Positions 37,260-46,172 of a stretch of DNA of 64,000 nucleotides are shown one piece after another (the first letter of the stretch is position 1; every line of letters begins with the position of its first letter). Source of the stretch: Streptomyces sp. ST2-7A. GTDB taxonomy: Bacteria; Actinomycetota; Actinomycetes; Streptomycetales; Streptomycetaceae. The notes under the pieces were generated by a model that saw only the letters and a list, made by a program, of their open reading frames with translations, had not been told where the DNA came from and did no database searches. A program made the translations under genes and the position numbers. The DNA is taken from contig NZ_JAJUWS010000009.1 in NCBI RefSeq assembly GCF_021390475.1, positions 62,001 to 126,000 on the forward strand. Reading direction: 5' to 3'.

Positions 37260-37660
37260 CGCACAACCGAGACGCCTGGATGCTCAAACAGGTTCTGGAG
37301 CAGCCCGAGGTCTACGACGCGATCCTGGTGTCGGCCGACGGCCTGGTGACCGCCCACTCCGACGGACTGGACCGGGACAAGGCCGACCGGATCGCCGCCG
37401 CGCTGTCGGGGGTGCAGTCGACCAGCAGCCAGACGGCGGCGTTCTGCCGGGTGACGAAGGACGCCTGGCAGCAGAGCCTGGTGCAGTTCAAGGACGGCTT
37501 CGTCATCACCATCCCCGCCGGCGACGGGGCGTATCTGGCGGTCGCGGCCTCGGGCTCGGCGGACATCGCCCAGATCGGCTACCGCATGCACGAGGTGGTG
37601 GGCCAGCTCGGTGGCCGGATGAACGCGGAACCTCGCCAGGACACCGGCAACCCGGCATGA
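37256..37660 (+). CDS. cvnB: Conservon roadblock/LC7-domain protein
   Basis: 134 residues. The roadblock/LC7 pattern is LKQVLEQPEVYDAILVSADGLVTAHSDGL near the start, then FVITIPAGDGAYLAV and the helix QIGYRMHEVVGQLG. In conservons this protein is a partner or activator of the CvnD GTPase. It overlaps cvnA and cvnC by 4 bases each. Confidence 0.92.
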   Translation: MTHNRDAWMLKQVLEQPEVYDAILVSADGLVTAHSDGLDRDKADRIAAALSGVQSTSSQTAAFCRVTKDAWQQSLVQFKDGFVITIPAGDGAYLAVAASGSADIAQIGYRMHEVVGQLGGRMNAEPRQDTGNPA

Positions 37661-38031
37661 GGCCGCGGCGACGGCAAGACCTGGTGCGGCCGTTCGTCCT
37701 GACCGGCGGGCGGGCGAGGCCCACCCGGAACACCCACGTGCTCGACGTGGTCACGATGGTCACCGCGACCGGCGACCGACCGTTGTACGGCCTGCAACCC
37801 GAGCAACTGGCCATGATCGAGGCCTGCCGTGACGGCTATCTGGCCGTGATCGAGGTGGCCGGCCACACCGGGCTGCCCCTGACCCTGACCCGGGTTCTGC
37901 TCGCCGATCTCCTCGACACCGGCCACCTCGTCACCCGGGTGGCCGAACCCCCAGCCGCGACGAACCGCGCCGCCGAACCCACCGACGTCGACATCCTGGA
38001 GAGGTTGCTGCATGGCCTCAAGGCTCTATGA
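37657..38031 (+). CDS. cvnC: Conservon DUF742 protein
   Basis: 124 residues from ATG 37657 overlapping the cvnB stop. Typical DUF742 pattern: VRPFVLTGGRARPTRN, then LDVVTMV, LQPEQLAMIEAC, then winged-helix-like LPLTLTRVLLADLLDTGHL and the C-terminal DILERLLHGLKAL. Role in the complex is unknown. Its 3' end overlaps cvnD by 20 bases. Confidence 0.9.
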   Translation: MRPRRRQDLVRPFVLTGGRARPTRNTHVLDVVTMVTATGDRPLYGLQPEQLAMIEACRDGYLAVIEVAGHTGLPLTLTRVLLADLLDTGHLVTRVAEPPAATNRAAEPTDVDILERLLHGLKAL

Positions 38032-38605
38032 CGGCATCCACGTGCGCGACAGCGTGCAGATCGCCGCGAAGTTGATGGTCGTCGGCCCGTTCGGGGTGGG
38101 CAAGACAACGCTGATCGGCGCCGTCAGCGAGATCGAACCGCTGCGCACCGAAGAGCGCATGACCCGGGCCGGAGCGGCCGTCGACGACCTCTCCGGGATC
38201 CGGGACAAGACCACCACGACCGTGGCGCTGGACTTCGGCCGGCTCACCGTCGACGACTCACTGGCCCTGTATCTGTTCGGCACACCCGGCCAGGAGCGGT
38301 TCGCCCACCTGTGGCAGGACCTGGCCCGTGGTGCCTACGGCGCCCTGGTGCTCGCCGACACCCGTGACCTGAGCAGGTCCTTCGAAGCCCTCAACCTCGT
38401 CGAGCGGTACGGACTACCCCACGTGGTCGCCCTCAACGTCTTCCCCGACACGCCGGATCACCCCGCCGCCGAACTGCGCGAAGCCTTCGACCTCGCCCCC
38501 GGCACGCCACTGCTCACCTGCGACGCACGCGACCGCGCCTCCGCCAGGGACGCCCTGATCCGTCTCGTCCAGCACCTGTACGACCGTCTTACGGAGGCAC
38601 CGTGA
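38012..38605 (+). CDS. cvnD: Conservon Ras-like GTPase
   Basis: 197 residues. GTP-binding motifs: G1 GPFGVGKTT (25-33), TTTVALDFG around G2, LFGTPGQERF (G3), then a G4-like NVFPD. The G4 motif NKxD is altered (ALNVFPDTP), as in other CvnD proteins. Acts as the GTP switch of the conservon. GTGA overlap with the following P450 gene indicates one transcript. Confidence 0.92.
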   Translation: MASRLYDGIHVRDSVQIAAKLMVVGPFGVGKTTLIGAVSEIEPLRTEERMTRAGAAVDDLSGIRDKTTTTVALDFGRLTVDDSLALYLFGTPGQERFAHLWQDLARGAYGALVLADTRDLSRSFEALNLVERYGLPHVVALNVFPDTPDHPAAELREAFDLAPGTPLLTCDARDRASARDALIRLVQHLYDRLTEAP

Positions 38606-40050
38606 CCACCCCGCCTCACCCCCACCCGCCCGGGCCGCCGCCAGGATGCCCCGCACACCCCGGCCCCTCGACCCCACCGACCGGGCTCCCGCCCCTCCAC
38701 GGACCCGGATTCGCCGCCGACCCCGATGCCACCTACGCCTGGCTGCGCACCGCGGGCCCCGCCCACTTCGTGGAGCTCGCACCCGGCGTGGAAGCCGTCC
38801 TGGTCACCGGCTACGACGCGGCACTCGAAGTGCTTCGCAGCCCGTACTTCAGCAAGGACGCCCGCCGCTGGACCGCGCTGGCACAAGGCCGGATCCGCGC
38901 GGACAACGAGGTGGTCCCCATGATGGGCTGGCGCCCGTCCCTGTGGTTCGCCGACGGAGAAGCGCATCTGCGGCTGCGCGCCTCGGTCGATCTGGCACTG
39001 AGCCGGATCAACCCCCACCGGCTACGGGCCCACGTCCAGCACACGGCGACCGAACTAATCGACGGGTTCGCGTCCGAGGGGAGCACCGACCTCGTCGCCC
39101 GGTACGCCGATCCACTGCCCGCCATGGTCCTCGCCCGACTCCTCGGCTGCCCGAGCCCACTCGGCGCCCGCATGGCCACCGCCTGCCGACAGATGATCGA
39201 CGCGGAGCCCGCCGTCGCCCAGGAAGGCGGACAGAACCTCGCCGCCTGCCTGGCCGAACTCGTCGCCGCCAAACGCTCCGCCCCCGGCGCGGACATCACC
39301 TCCTGGCTGCTGGAGCACCCGAGCGGGCTCTCGGACACGGAAACGGTGCACCAACTCGTCGTGCTCATCGGGGCGGGCAGTGTGCCGCAATCCTCCTGGA
39401 TCTCGACGGCGACCATGATGCTCCTGGCCGACGACCGTTTCGCCGTCGATCTCACCGGTGGCACCCTCACCGTGGCCGACGCCCTCAACGAAGTGCTGTG
39501 GCGGCATTCCCCCCTGGCGAACTTCTCCTTCCTGTACGCCACCCAGCCCTACCCCCTGCGCGACCCCCGGGGCCGGTTCCTCATCCCCACCGGGGTGCCG
39601 GTACTGATCAGCCACGCGGCGGCCAACACCGACCCGACCCGGCCCGCACACCCCGAGCAACGGGTCGCGAACCACTCCCACCTCGCCTTCGGCGCCGGCC
39701 GGCATGCCTGCCCCGCCCGGGGCATATCCGGGGTCATCGCCGAGACCGCGATCGAGCTCCTGCTGGACCGGCTGCCCGACATGCAGCTCTCCGTTCCCGG
39801 GTCCGCGCTGAGCTGGCGGCCCGGCCCCTTCCACCGCGCGCTGGCCGCCCTCCCCGTGCACTTCACGCCGGCCCCGGCCGCCCCCGCACACCCACCCACC
39901 GCAGATGGAGGCCCGACATGGAAACCGAACCCCGCGTCCCCGTCCTCGACCCCACCGGTGCCGACCGACAGGCGGAAGCCGCGCACCTCCGCACCCGGGG
40001 GCCGGCGACGCCGGTGGAGCTTCCCGGTGGCGTTCAGGCGTGGTCGGTGA
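38602..40050 (+). CDS. Cytochrome P450, CYP157-like, with altered ExxR
   Basis: 482 residues from GTG 38602. The heme ligand is Cys370 in FGAGRHACPARG. Aligning the SP that follows the K helix, the normally invariant ExxR reads E297-V-L-W300, so tryptophan replaces the arginine. The I-helix reads GAGSVPQSS instead of AGxET, so the acid-alcohol pair for oxygen activation is missing too. CYP157 proteins of Streptomyces conservons are known for lacking ExxR, and they lie beside a CYP154, as here. Mono-oxygenase activity is therefore doubtful. The frame continues 133 bases into the next gene. Confidence 0.88.
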   Translation: MTTPPHPHPPGPPPGCPAHPGPSTPPTGLPPLHGPGFAADPDATYAWLRTAGPAHFVELAPGVEAVLVTGYDAALEVLRSPYFSKDARRWTALAQGRIRADNEVVPMMGWRPSLWFADGEAHLRLRASVDLALSRINPHRLRAHVQHTATELIDGFASEGSTDLVARYADPLPAMVLARLLGCPSPLGARMATACRQMIDAEPAVAQEGGQNLAACLAELVAAKRSAPGADITSWLLEHPSGLSDTETVHQLVVLIGAGSVPQSSWISTATMMLLADDRFAVDLTGGTLTVADALNEVLWRHSPLANFSFLYATQPYPLRDPRGRFLIPTGVPVLISHAAANTDPTRPAHPEQRVANHSHLAFGAGRHACPARGISGVIAETAIELLLDRLPDMQLSVPGSALSWRPGPFHRALAALPVHFTPAPAAPAHPPTADGGPTWKPNPASPSSTPPVPTDRRKPRTSAPGGRRRRWSFPVAFRRGR

Positions 40051-41156
40051 CCCACCACGATCTCATCAAACAGCTCACCGTCGACCGGCGCGTCTCGCGC
40101 GATCCGCGCCGTCACTGGCCCGCGCTCGCCGATGTCCCCCGGGACTGGCCTCTGAACGTCTGGGTGCGCGTGACCAGCGCCTTCACCTCCTACGGTGCCG
40201 AACACCGCCGGCTGCGCAAGCTCATCTCCGTCGCGTTCACCCCACATCGCACCCGCGAGATGCGCCCCAAGGTCGAAGCGATCGTCGCCACCCTCATGGA
40301 CCACCTGGTCACCGCCGCCGAGTCGGGCCTGCCCGTCGACCTGCGGGCCCACTTCGCCCACCCCATCCCCACCGAGGTGATCTGCGACCTGTTCGGCGTT
40401 CCGGAGGACATGCGCCCCGAGACCCGTCGTGTCATCGACGCGGCCCTCGACACCGCCGCGACACCCGAACAGGCCGCGGCCGACTTCACCGACCTCCTCA
40501 CCTGCATGAGCGCGCTCGTCACCACCAAGAGGGCCCGCCCGGGCCCGGACATGACCAGCGACCTCATCGCCGCCCGCGACGGCAGCGACCAGCTCGACGA
40601 AGAGCAGTTGATCTCCACTCTCATCCTGATGATCGGTGCCGGGTCCGAGACGGCCGTCAACCTCATCACCGAGGCGACCCTCGCCCTCCTCACCCACCCC
40701 GACCACCGCGCCGCGCTCGCCGCCGGAACGATCACCCGGGAAGACGTCATCGAGGAGACCCTGCGCTGGCAGAGCCCCATCATGCACATGCCGCTGCGTT
40801 ACGCCGTGGAGGACATCGACCTCGGCGACGGGATGCTTATCCGCCGGGGGGAGGCGATCCTTCTCGCCTTCGGCGCGGCCGGTCGTGACCCGGCTCTCCA
40901 CGGCGCCACAGCCGACGACTTCGATCCGACACGTGCCGACAAGGAGCACCTCGCCTTCGGGCACGGCGTCCACTACTGCCTCGGCGCACCGCTGGCACGC
41001 ATGGAGGCCGATATCGCGCTGCGCTCCCTGTTCGCACGTTTCCCCCGTATGCGCCTGGCCGTGCCCCGAACGGAGCTTCGGCCCCAGCAGTCCTTCATAG
41101 CCAACAGCCACCAGGAGCTGCCCGTCATCCTCGATCCCACCGTGAGGCCCCGATGA
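39918..41156 (+). CDS. Cytochrome P450, CYP154-like
   Basis: 412 residues from ATG 39918, chosen because GGAGG lies 7 bases upstream; the longer open frame is a shadow of the preceding P450. Canonical features: I-helix MIGAGSETAVN, K-helix EETLRWQSP with intact ExxR, and FGHGVHYCLG with Cys354 as heme ligand. Likely a functional mono-oxygenase paired with the CYP157-like protein; substrate unknown. ATGA overlap with the next small gene. Confidence 0.9.
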   Translation: METEPRVPVLDPTGADRQAEAAHLRTRGPATPVELPGGVQAWSVTHHDLIKQLTVDRRVSRDPRRHWPALADVPRDWPLNVWVRVTSAFTSYGAEHRRLRKLISVAFTPHRTREMRPKVEAIVATLMDHLVTAAESGLPVDLRAHFAHPIPTEVICDLFGVPEDMRPETRRVIDAALDTAATPEQAAADFTDLLTCMSALVTTKRARPGPDMTSDLIAARDGSDQLDEEQLISTLILMIGAGSETAVNLITEATLALLTHPDHRAALAAGTITREDVIEETLRWQSPIMHMPLRYAVEDIDLGDGMLIRRGEAILLAFGAAGRDPALHGATADDFDPTRADKEHLAFGHGVHYCLGAPLARMEADIALRSLFARFPRMRLAVPRTELRPQQSFIANSHQELPVILDPTVRPR

Positions 41157-41455
41157 GACACCCCATTCCCTGGCCCGCCGCCGGACCCACGGCCCTGGCC
41201 TGCGGCAACACGTTCGACGCCGTCCGCGTGGCGGAGCACCACGCCCGGGCGGTGATCAGTCGCCTGGAGGCCTTCGGACTCGGACGCCGGGTGGGCGCCG
41301 TGCTCGCCCACCACGACCAGGTGTATTTCTTCGTTCCCCCCGCCCGGGACGACGCCGAGCCGTGGCCCGACCTCGTCCGCTACTGCGGCGCCGGGAGCTT
41401 CGTCACCGTCCCACCGCGGCACCACACCCACCGGGGCCCCGGTGGTCTGCGTTAG
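41153..41455 (+). CDS. Small hypothetical protein at the conservon end
   Basis: 100 residues from an ATG overlapping the P450 stop. Contains ACGNTFDAVRVAEHHARAVISRLEAFG and HDQVYFFVPPARDDAEPW, ending in histidine-rich RHHTHRGPG. Small proteins of this type accompany regulator clusters in Streptomyces, but I cannot name the family. Probably co-translated with the P450s. Confidence 0.65.
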   Translation: MRHPIPWPAAGPTALACGNTFDAVRVAEHHARAVISRLEAFGLGRRVGAVLAHHDQVYFFVPPARDDAEPWPDLVRYCGAGSFVTVPPRHHTHRGPGGLR

Positions 41456-41461
41456 CTGAAG

Positions 41462-41641
41462 GTGCCCGCCCTGTCCGACGAACCCTGCCTGAGCGAACCG
41501 CTCATCCTGCGCACCGCCCTGGAAGTCCTCCGGACCCACCTCCACCCACGCGATGAGGTCTCCACCCCGCACCTGAAGCGCGCGCCCGCGTTTTCGCCCC
41601 GGCAGGTCGGCAGCCCGGCCGCGCCCGGCACACGACGGTGA
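41462..41641 (+). CDS. Possible small ORF after the conservon
   Basis: 59 codons from GTG 41462 to TGA 41639-41641, encoding roughly MPALSDEPCLSEPLILRTAL (first residues) and then VLRTHLHPRDEV. The amphipathic first half looks protein-like, and the start is 6 bases after the previous stop. The C-terminal half (PAAPGTRR) is low-complexity. Could be a real coupled gene or chance; unknown function. Confidence 0.35.
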   Translation: MPALSDEPCLSEPLILRTALEVLRTHLHPRDEVSTPHLKRAPAFSPRQVGSPAAPGTRR

Positions 41642-41720
41642 ACATCGCCTCCACCGCCATCGCGCACTCCTCCCACGCGCCACCCCCACCCCGAGAAAGC
41701 ACCGGAGAACGGGTAATCGA

Positions 41721-42983
41721 ATGGCTCCACTCCGCACGATGAACGAGGCCCCCTCCAACGAACCGTCCGGCATCGAAGCTCTCCGCGAGAAGCTGATCGC
41801 CGCCCTCCACGATCTCGACGCCATCCGCACACCGCAGGTCGAGGCAGCCATCCGGGCCGTCCCTCGCCATCTCTTCCTCCCCGAGGTGTCGCTGGCGCGC
41901 GCCTACGAGCCGGAGGACGCGGTCATCACCAAGCGGGATGGGCAGGGGATGCCGATCAGCTCCGTATCCGCCGCCAGAATCCAGGCGTTCATGCTCGAAC
42001 AGGCCGACATCCGTCCCGGGATGAAGGTGTGGGAGATCGGTTCCGGAGGGCTCAACGCCGCCTACATCCAGCACCTCGTCGGAGACGAGGGGCAGGTCGT
42101 CACCAGTGACATCGACCCCGAGGTCGCCCACCGGGCCCGTCATCTCCTCACCCGGGCCGGGTACGACCGCGTCACCGTCGTGGAGTCCGACGCGGAGTTC
42201 GGTCTGGCCGAGTACGCGCCGTTCGACCGGATCATCGTCACCGTGGGCGCCTGGGACATCCCGCCGACCTGGACGGGGCAACTCGCGGACGACGGAAGAA
42301 TCGTCCTTCCGCTGCGCGTACGTGGCCTGACCCGTTCGGTTGCCCTCGAACGCGAGGGTCCGTGCCTGGTCAGCACCGGCTACGAGCTGTGCGGATTCGT
42401 CCCGATGCAGGGCGCGGGCGAGAAGCGGCTTCGGCGTGCCCTTCTCCATGACGTGCCGGGCGAAGAGGTCGCCTTGGTCCTCGACGACGGTCACGAAGTC
42501 GACATCGAGGCACTGTGCGCGGCTTTGGCCCAACCCGCCACCCGGGCATGGTCGGGGGTGCACCTGAGGGCGATGGAGTCGGTCGATCCGCTCGACTTGT
42601 GGTTGGCCTGCGCGCTTCCGGGCTTCGCAGTCCTCAACGCGAAGAAGGCGGCGCGCGAGCGCGGCATCATCCATCAGCCCTCCGGCCTCCTCCAGGTCGC
42701 CTTGATCGAGGGCCGCAGCTTCGCCTACCGCACCATCCGGCCGGTCACGCCGGAGCGCAGGCTGTGGGAGTTCGGTGCCGTGGGTCACGGTCCCGAGGGC
42801 AAGAGCCTCGCCGACCGGCTCGTCGAGGAGATCCGGACCTGGGACCGGGACCACCGGAGTCCGGAGCACATGGCCCGCTTCGAGGTCCACCCGGCCGGAA
42901 CCCCGGACACCGAGCTGCCCCCGGGCCTGGTGGTCAACAAGCGGCATACCCGCGTCACCGTCTCCTGGCCCCCGCCGGCATAG
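41721..42983 (+). CDS. Methyltransferase of the FxLD-system type (protein-isoaspartate methyltransferase-like)
   Basis: 420 residues. The SAM-binding motif is MKVWEIGSGGLNAAYI (about 95-110), then VTSDIDPE and DRIIVTVGAWDIPPTW as in protein L-isoaspartate O-methyltransferases. A long C-terminal extension (after ~230) distinguishes the FxLD-type enzymes found with some lanthipeptide clusters. No FxLD-type precursor or LanB-like gene is visible nearby. A hairpin follows the stop codon. Confidence 0.75.
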   Translation: MAPLRTMNEAPSNEPSGIEALREKLIAALHDLDAIRTPQVEAAIRAVPRHLFLPEVSLARAYEPEDAVITKRDGQGMPISSVSAARIQAFMLEQADIRPGMKVWEIGSGGLNAAYIQHLVGDEGQVVTSDIDPEVAHRARHLLTRAGYDRVTVVESDAEFGLAEYAPFDRIIVTVGAWDIPPTWTGQLADDGRIVLPLRVRGLTRSVALEREGPCLVSTGYELCGFVPMQGAGEKRLRRALLHDVPGEEVALVLDDGHEVDIEALCAALAQPATRAWSGVHLRAMESVDPLDLWLACALPGFAVLNAKKAARERGIIHQPSGLLQVALIEGRSFAYRTIRPVTPERRLWEFGAVGHGPEGKSLADRLVEEIRTWDRDHRSPEHMARFEVHPAGTPDTELPPGLVVNKRHTRVTVSWPPPA

Positions 42984-43121
42984 GTCCCTCGACGGGGCCT
43001 TGCGACTGACGCCTCTCGTTGACACATGACAGCGATAGCTGTCACCAAGATCACCGACCGCCCGCAAATCGAAGGACACCACCACCGCTGATGGGGTGTC
43101 AGTGGGGGGTGAGATGCTGCG

Positions 43122-43164
43122 GGCGGTGGTCTTCCCCCGGTTCGCTCGGGGGAACACCACCGCC
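43122..43164. terminator. Bidirectional hairpin terminator
   Basis: GGCGGTGGT...TTCCCCCG pairs with CGGGGGAA...ACCACCGCC (one mismatch pair) around a 7-base loop, followed by TTCTTC. It sits between the rightward methyltransferase gene and the leftward DUF397 remnant. Confidence 0.75.
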
Positions 43165-43175
43165 TTCTTCACCGA

Positions 43176-43398
43176 TCAGAGTTCTCCACTCATCATGGCC
43201 CTCCGGAACATGCTCCACTCGGTGGCCGTGTACCGCAGCGGCTGCAGGTGGGGGTTCTTCGAGTCGCGGACGGCTATGCCACCCCCGGGGGAGGTCGTTG
43301 ATCTCGACGCGGTTGTGCTCAGGACCGCTTTCCTTCGCCTTGCGCCAGCGGGCGACGGAGAGGTCGTACTCGTACAGCTCCGCCTTCTGTTCGCTCAC
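43176..43398 (-). pseudogene. Frameshifted DUF397 protein gene
   Basis: The start ATG 43398 encodes LYEYDLSVARWRKAKESG and RVEINDLPRG. After a C/G run near 43290 the DUF397 hallmark IAVRDSKNPHLQPLRYTATE appears in another frame, ending EWSMFRRAMM... and a TGA at 43176-43178. One extra base in the run explains the break. DUF397 proteins usually pair with an XRE/DUF5753 regulator. Confidence 0.7.
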
Positions 43399-43500
43399 TT
43401 GCGGTGCCGTTCTCCCAACTTGGTGATCCGTGTGAGTGTGTCCTTCACCGACAGGGCCGCGACGCGGATGCGCTCGACCGCGTGGGCGAAGGGTTGCGCA
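43395..43500 (-). pseudogene. Possible C-terminal remnant of an XRE/DUF5753 regulator
   Basis: About 35 residues (FAHAVERIRVAALSVKDTL, then TRITKLGERHRK) upstream of and overlapping the DUF397 start resemble the last helix of DUF5753 regulators. The helix-turn-helix domain and the rest are missing; the frame before it is unlike protein. Weak evidence. Confidence 0.35.
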
Positions 43501-43662
43501 CCGTCGCCCTCGCCCGGTTCCCCGCCTACCTGAACGTTCGCCCCACGGCGGGCAGCGGCCCTGCTGCCTGCCGCACGCCTGAGCTGAATCGCGCCGTCAC
43601 AACGCCGCCCAAGCCCGTGGGCTGGGCGTGTCCATGTTGCCTGCCGATCGAAGGAGTGCACC

Positions 43663-45090
43663 ATGCCCTGCCCCATGCACACACCGGACAGCGGCCGGAT
43701 CGTCATACTCGGAGCCGGCCCATGCGGTCTGGCCTGCGCCGACGAACTGACCCGCCTCGGTCACCATGACTTCCTGCTGCTGGAAGCTGCCTCCGCGCCG
43801 GGTGGGCTCGCCTCCTCCGTGGTCGACGAGGCCGGCTTCACCTGGGATCTGGGCGGCCACGTGGTCTTCTCTCACTTCGGCGAATTCGACCGGCTGCTGA
43901 CCGAGCTCTTCACCGACAAGGAACTGCTGCACCACGACCGCTCCTCCTACATCCGCTACCGCGAGGGATGGACGCCCTACCCCTTCCAGCAGCACCTCCA
44001 TCACCTCCCACCGGAGGACGCCACGGCCTGCCTACGCGACCTCCTCGCCGCCCGCCGGGACCACGCAGCTCCGGCGGACTTCGCGACCTGGCTGGTCACA
44101 GTGTACGGCCAGGCCCTGGTGGACCGCTTCTTCGCCCCGTACAACACCAAGGTCTGGGCGACGCCGCTGGAAGACATGGGCTCGGCATGGGTGGCCGAGC
44201 GGGTGGCACCTGTCGATGTCGAAGAGATCCTCGCCGCGTTCGTCGGCACCGCGGCACCCGCGCACCGGTGGGGCCCGAACGCCACCTTCGCCTTCCCCGC
44301 GTGCGGCGGCACCGGCGAGATTTGGCGCCGGCTCGCCGCTCGCATCGACACCGGTCGCCTGCGGACCCGGGCCCGGGCGGTTGCCGTCGATCCGGCGGCC
44401 CGCGCCGTCACCCTCGAGGGTGGCGAGGAGATCGGCTACGACCGCCTGGTGGCCACCGGACCGCTGGACCAGCTTGTCGCCATGACCTCCACCTGCCCGG
44501 CCCCGCTCCGGACCGCTGCCGGGAGCCTGCGGCACACCACCGTGGCCATGGTCGGCCTGGGCTACCGGACACCGACCACCGACGCCCGGTCCTGGCTGTA
44601 CTTCCCGCAACCCGATGTGCCCTTCTACCGGGCCACGAACTTCAGCAAGTACGCGCCCGCCAACGTCCCCGGCGCCGCGGTGGACGCCTACAGCGCCTGG
44701 ATGACCGAGACCTCCATCACCGCCGGCCAAGGCCTTGACCGGGACGCTCTGGTCCACTCGTGCGACCGGGCACTTCGCCACCAGGATCTGGTGCCGGCGC
44801 AGGCGCCGCTCGCCACCGCCCATGTCGAGGTGATTCCGTACGCCTATCCGGTACCCACCCTGGGGCGCGACGAGGCCCTGGCGTCGGTGATGCCCTGGAT
44901 GGAAGAGCGCGGCATCTACCCCCGGGGTCGGTTCGGGACCTGGCGCTACGAGATCGGGAACATGGACCACGCGGTCAAGATGGGCATCGATATCGCCCGT
45001 CGCCTGGTGAACGGAACACGCGAGGAACTCCTCGCCGCCGCACCCTTGGTTCCCTCCGTGTCCGCAGCCCGGACGGAGTGCCGGTCATGA
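43663..45090 (+). CDS. FAD-dependent oxidoreductase, UDP-galactopyranose-mutase / amine-oxidase type
   Basis: 475 residues. The dinucleotide-binding N-terminus is VILGAGPCGLACADEL (about 15-30), followed by LLEAASAPGG. Then come WDLGGHVVFSH and the DRFFAPYNTKVWATPLEDM pattern seen in protoporphyrinogen-oxidase/UDP-galactopyranose-mutase-like proteins, with a C-terminal FAD motif in RYEIGNMDHAVKMGIDIA. Likely acts on a nucleotide sugar or lipid-linked sugar, given the glycosyltransferases downstream. First gene of a coupled cassette; ATGA overlap with the next gene. Confidence 0.78.
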   Translation: MPCPMHTPDSGRIVILGAGPCGLACADELTRLGHHDFLLLEAASAPGGLASSVVDEAGFTWDLGGHVVFSHFGEFDRLLTELFTDKELLHHDRSSYIRYREGWTPYPFQQHLHHLPPEDATACLRDLLAARRDHAAPADFATWLVTVYGQALVDRFFAPYNTKVWATPLEDMGSAWVAERVAPVDVEEILAAFVGTAAPAHRWGPNATFAFPACGGTGEIWRRLAARIDTGRLRTRARAVAVDPAARAVTLEGGEEIGYDRLVATGPLDQLVAMTSTCPAPLRTAAGSLRHTTVAMVGLGYRTPTTDARSWLYFPQPDVPFYRATNFSKYAPANVPGAAVDAYSAWMTETSITAGQGLDRDALVHSCDRALRHQDLVPAQAPLATAHVEVIPYAYPVPTLGRDEALASVMPWMEERGIYPRGRFGTWRYEIGNMDHAVKMGIDIARRLVNGTREELLAAAPLVPSVSAARTECRS

Positions 45091-46172
45091 ACGGCACGAA
45101 GACGACCACGGCGCTGTTTGCCGGACACCGCTTCCACCTCGTCACCGACGCCGCCTTCGACGCCGTCCAAGCGCGGCACCTTCGGGCCTTCGTGCCCGGA
45201 CATCAGCGCGTCCCACCGTGCGGGGAGGAGACGACAGTCCGGGTTCGCCGGGACGCAGCCCTCTTCGAGGACCGCATGGCCTGCGTCGCGGGCGCCGATT
45301 CGCTGACCGTGGTGCCCTTCCGCGGCGAGCCGTACCGCCGCTGCCGGATCGATGACGTCACATGGTGGTGGCCTGCCCCCGACACACACTTACCCCTCGA
45401 CCACCTCTACGCCCGGGACGCGTCGGGCCGGCAGACGGTGCTGCTGAAACCCGGGGCCGAGCGCGGCGAGCGGTACCTGATGCGCGTCGTCCGCGAGATC
45501 GTCCTGCGGTGCTCCGAAAGCCGTGGCTGGACCTCCTTCCACGCTGCGGCTGCCGCCCTCGACGACCGCGGCATGCTCATCGCCGCTCCCTCCCGGGCGG
45601 GCAAGACCACCGTGCTGACCGCACTGGCCGCCCACCACGGGGCCGACCTGATCGCCTCCGACCGCGCCCTGGTGACCGCCGACGCGGGGATGGTGGCCGG
45701 GGTGCCGATCTCCGTCCGGATCGGCGGGGGCACCCTGTCCGCACTGGCCCCGCGCGCGGGCCTGCCGATCCCGCACACCGTGCCCGCAGCCTTCGGCAGC
45801 GGCCGCAAAGCAGCTTTGACTCCACGCGAGTTCGCCCGGGCCTTCTCCAGTCGCGTGCGGGAGACAGCACCCCTACGGCTCGTTGTCGTACCCCGCCTCC
45901 GTGACGATGACCAGCCCTTGAGTAGCCGCACCCTCGATGCCGCGCGGGCCCGCACCCTCCTTGCCGCCGTGTGCTGCACCCCCTACGACGAGGACTGGCT
46001 CGAGCCATGGTTCGCCGTCCGGACCCGGCCCGTGGACGACCTGGCCGGCCAAGCGGCCGTCCTCATCGACAGCCTCGCCGCCACCGTGCCCGTCCTCAAG
46101 GTCACGGCCGGTGTGCACAGCCCCGGTCTCCTGGAGAAGATGGCCGCCACGGTGACGGGGAGGCTTACGTGA
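45087..46172 (+). CDS. HPr-kinase-like ATPase
   Basis: 361 residues from ATG 45087. The nucleotide-binding centre is GMLIAAPSRAGKTTVLTALAAHHGADLIASD (about 170-200 in pieces GMLIAAPSRAGKTT and GADLIASD), the P-loop arrangement of HPr kinase/phosphorylase C-terminal domains. Such kinases also occur outside sugar regulation, for example modifying lasso peptides or in sugar-related clusters. The N-terminal ~130 residues have no assigned fold. GTGA overlap with the next gene. Confidence 0.72.
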   Translation: MNGTKTTTALFAGHRFHLVTDAAFDAVQARHLRAFVPGHQRVPPCGEETTVRVRRDAALFEDRMACVAGADSLTVVPFRGEPYRRCRIDDVTWWWPAPDTHLPLDHLYARDASGRQTVLLKPGAERGERYLMRVVREIVLRCSESRGWTSFHAAAAALDDRGMLIAAPSRAGKTTVLTALAAHHGADLIASDRALVTADAGMVAGVPISVRIGGGTLSALAPRAGLPIPHTVPAAFGSGRKAALTPREFARAFSSRVRETAPLRLVVVPRLRDDDQPLSSRTLDAARARTLLAAVCCTPYDEDWLEPWFAVRTRPVDDLAGQAAVLIDSLAATVPVLKVTAGVHSPGLLEKMAATVTGRLT

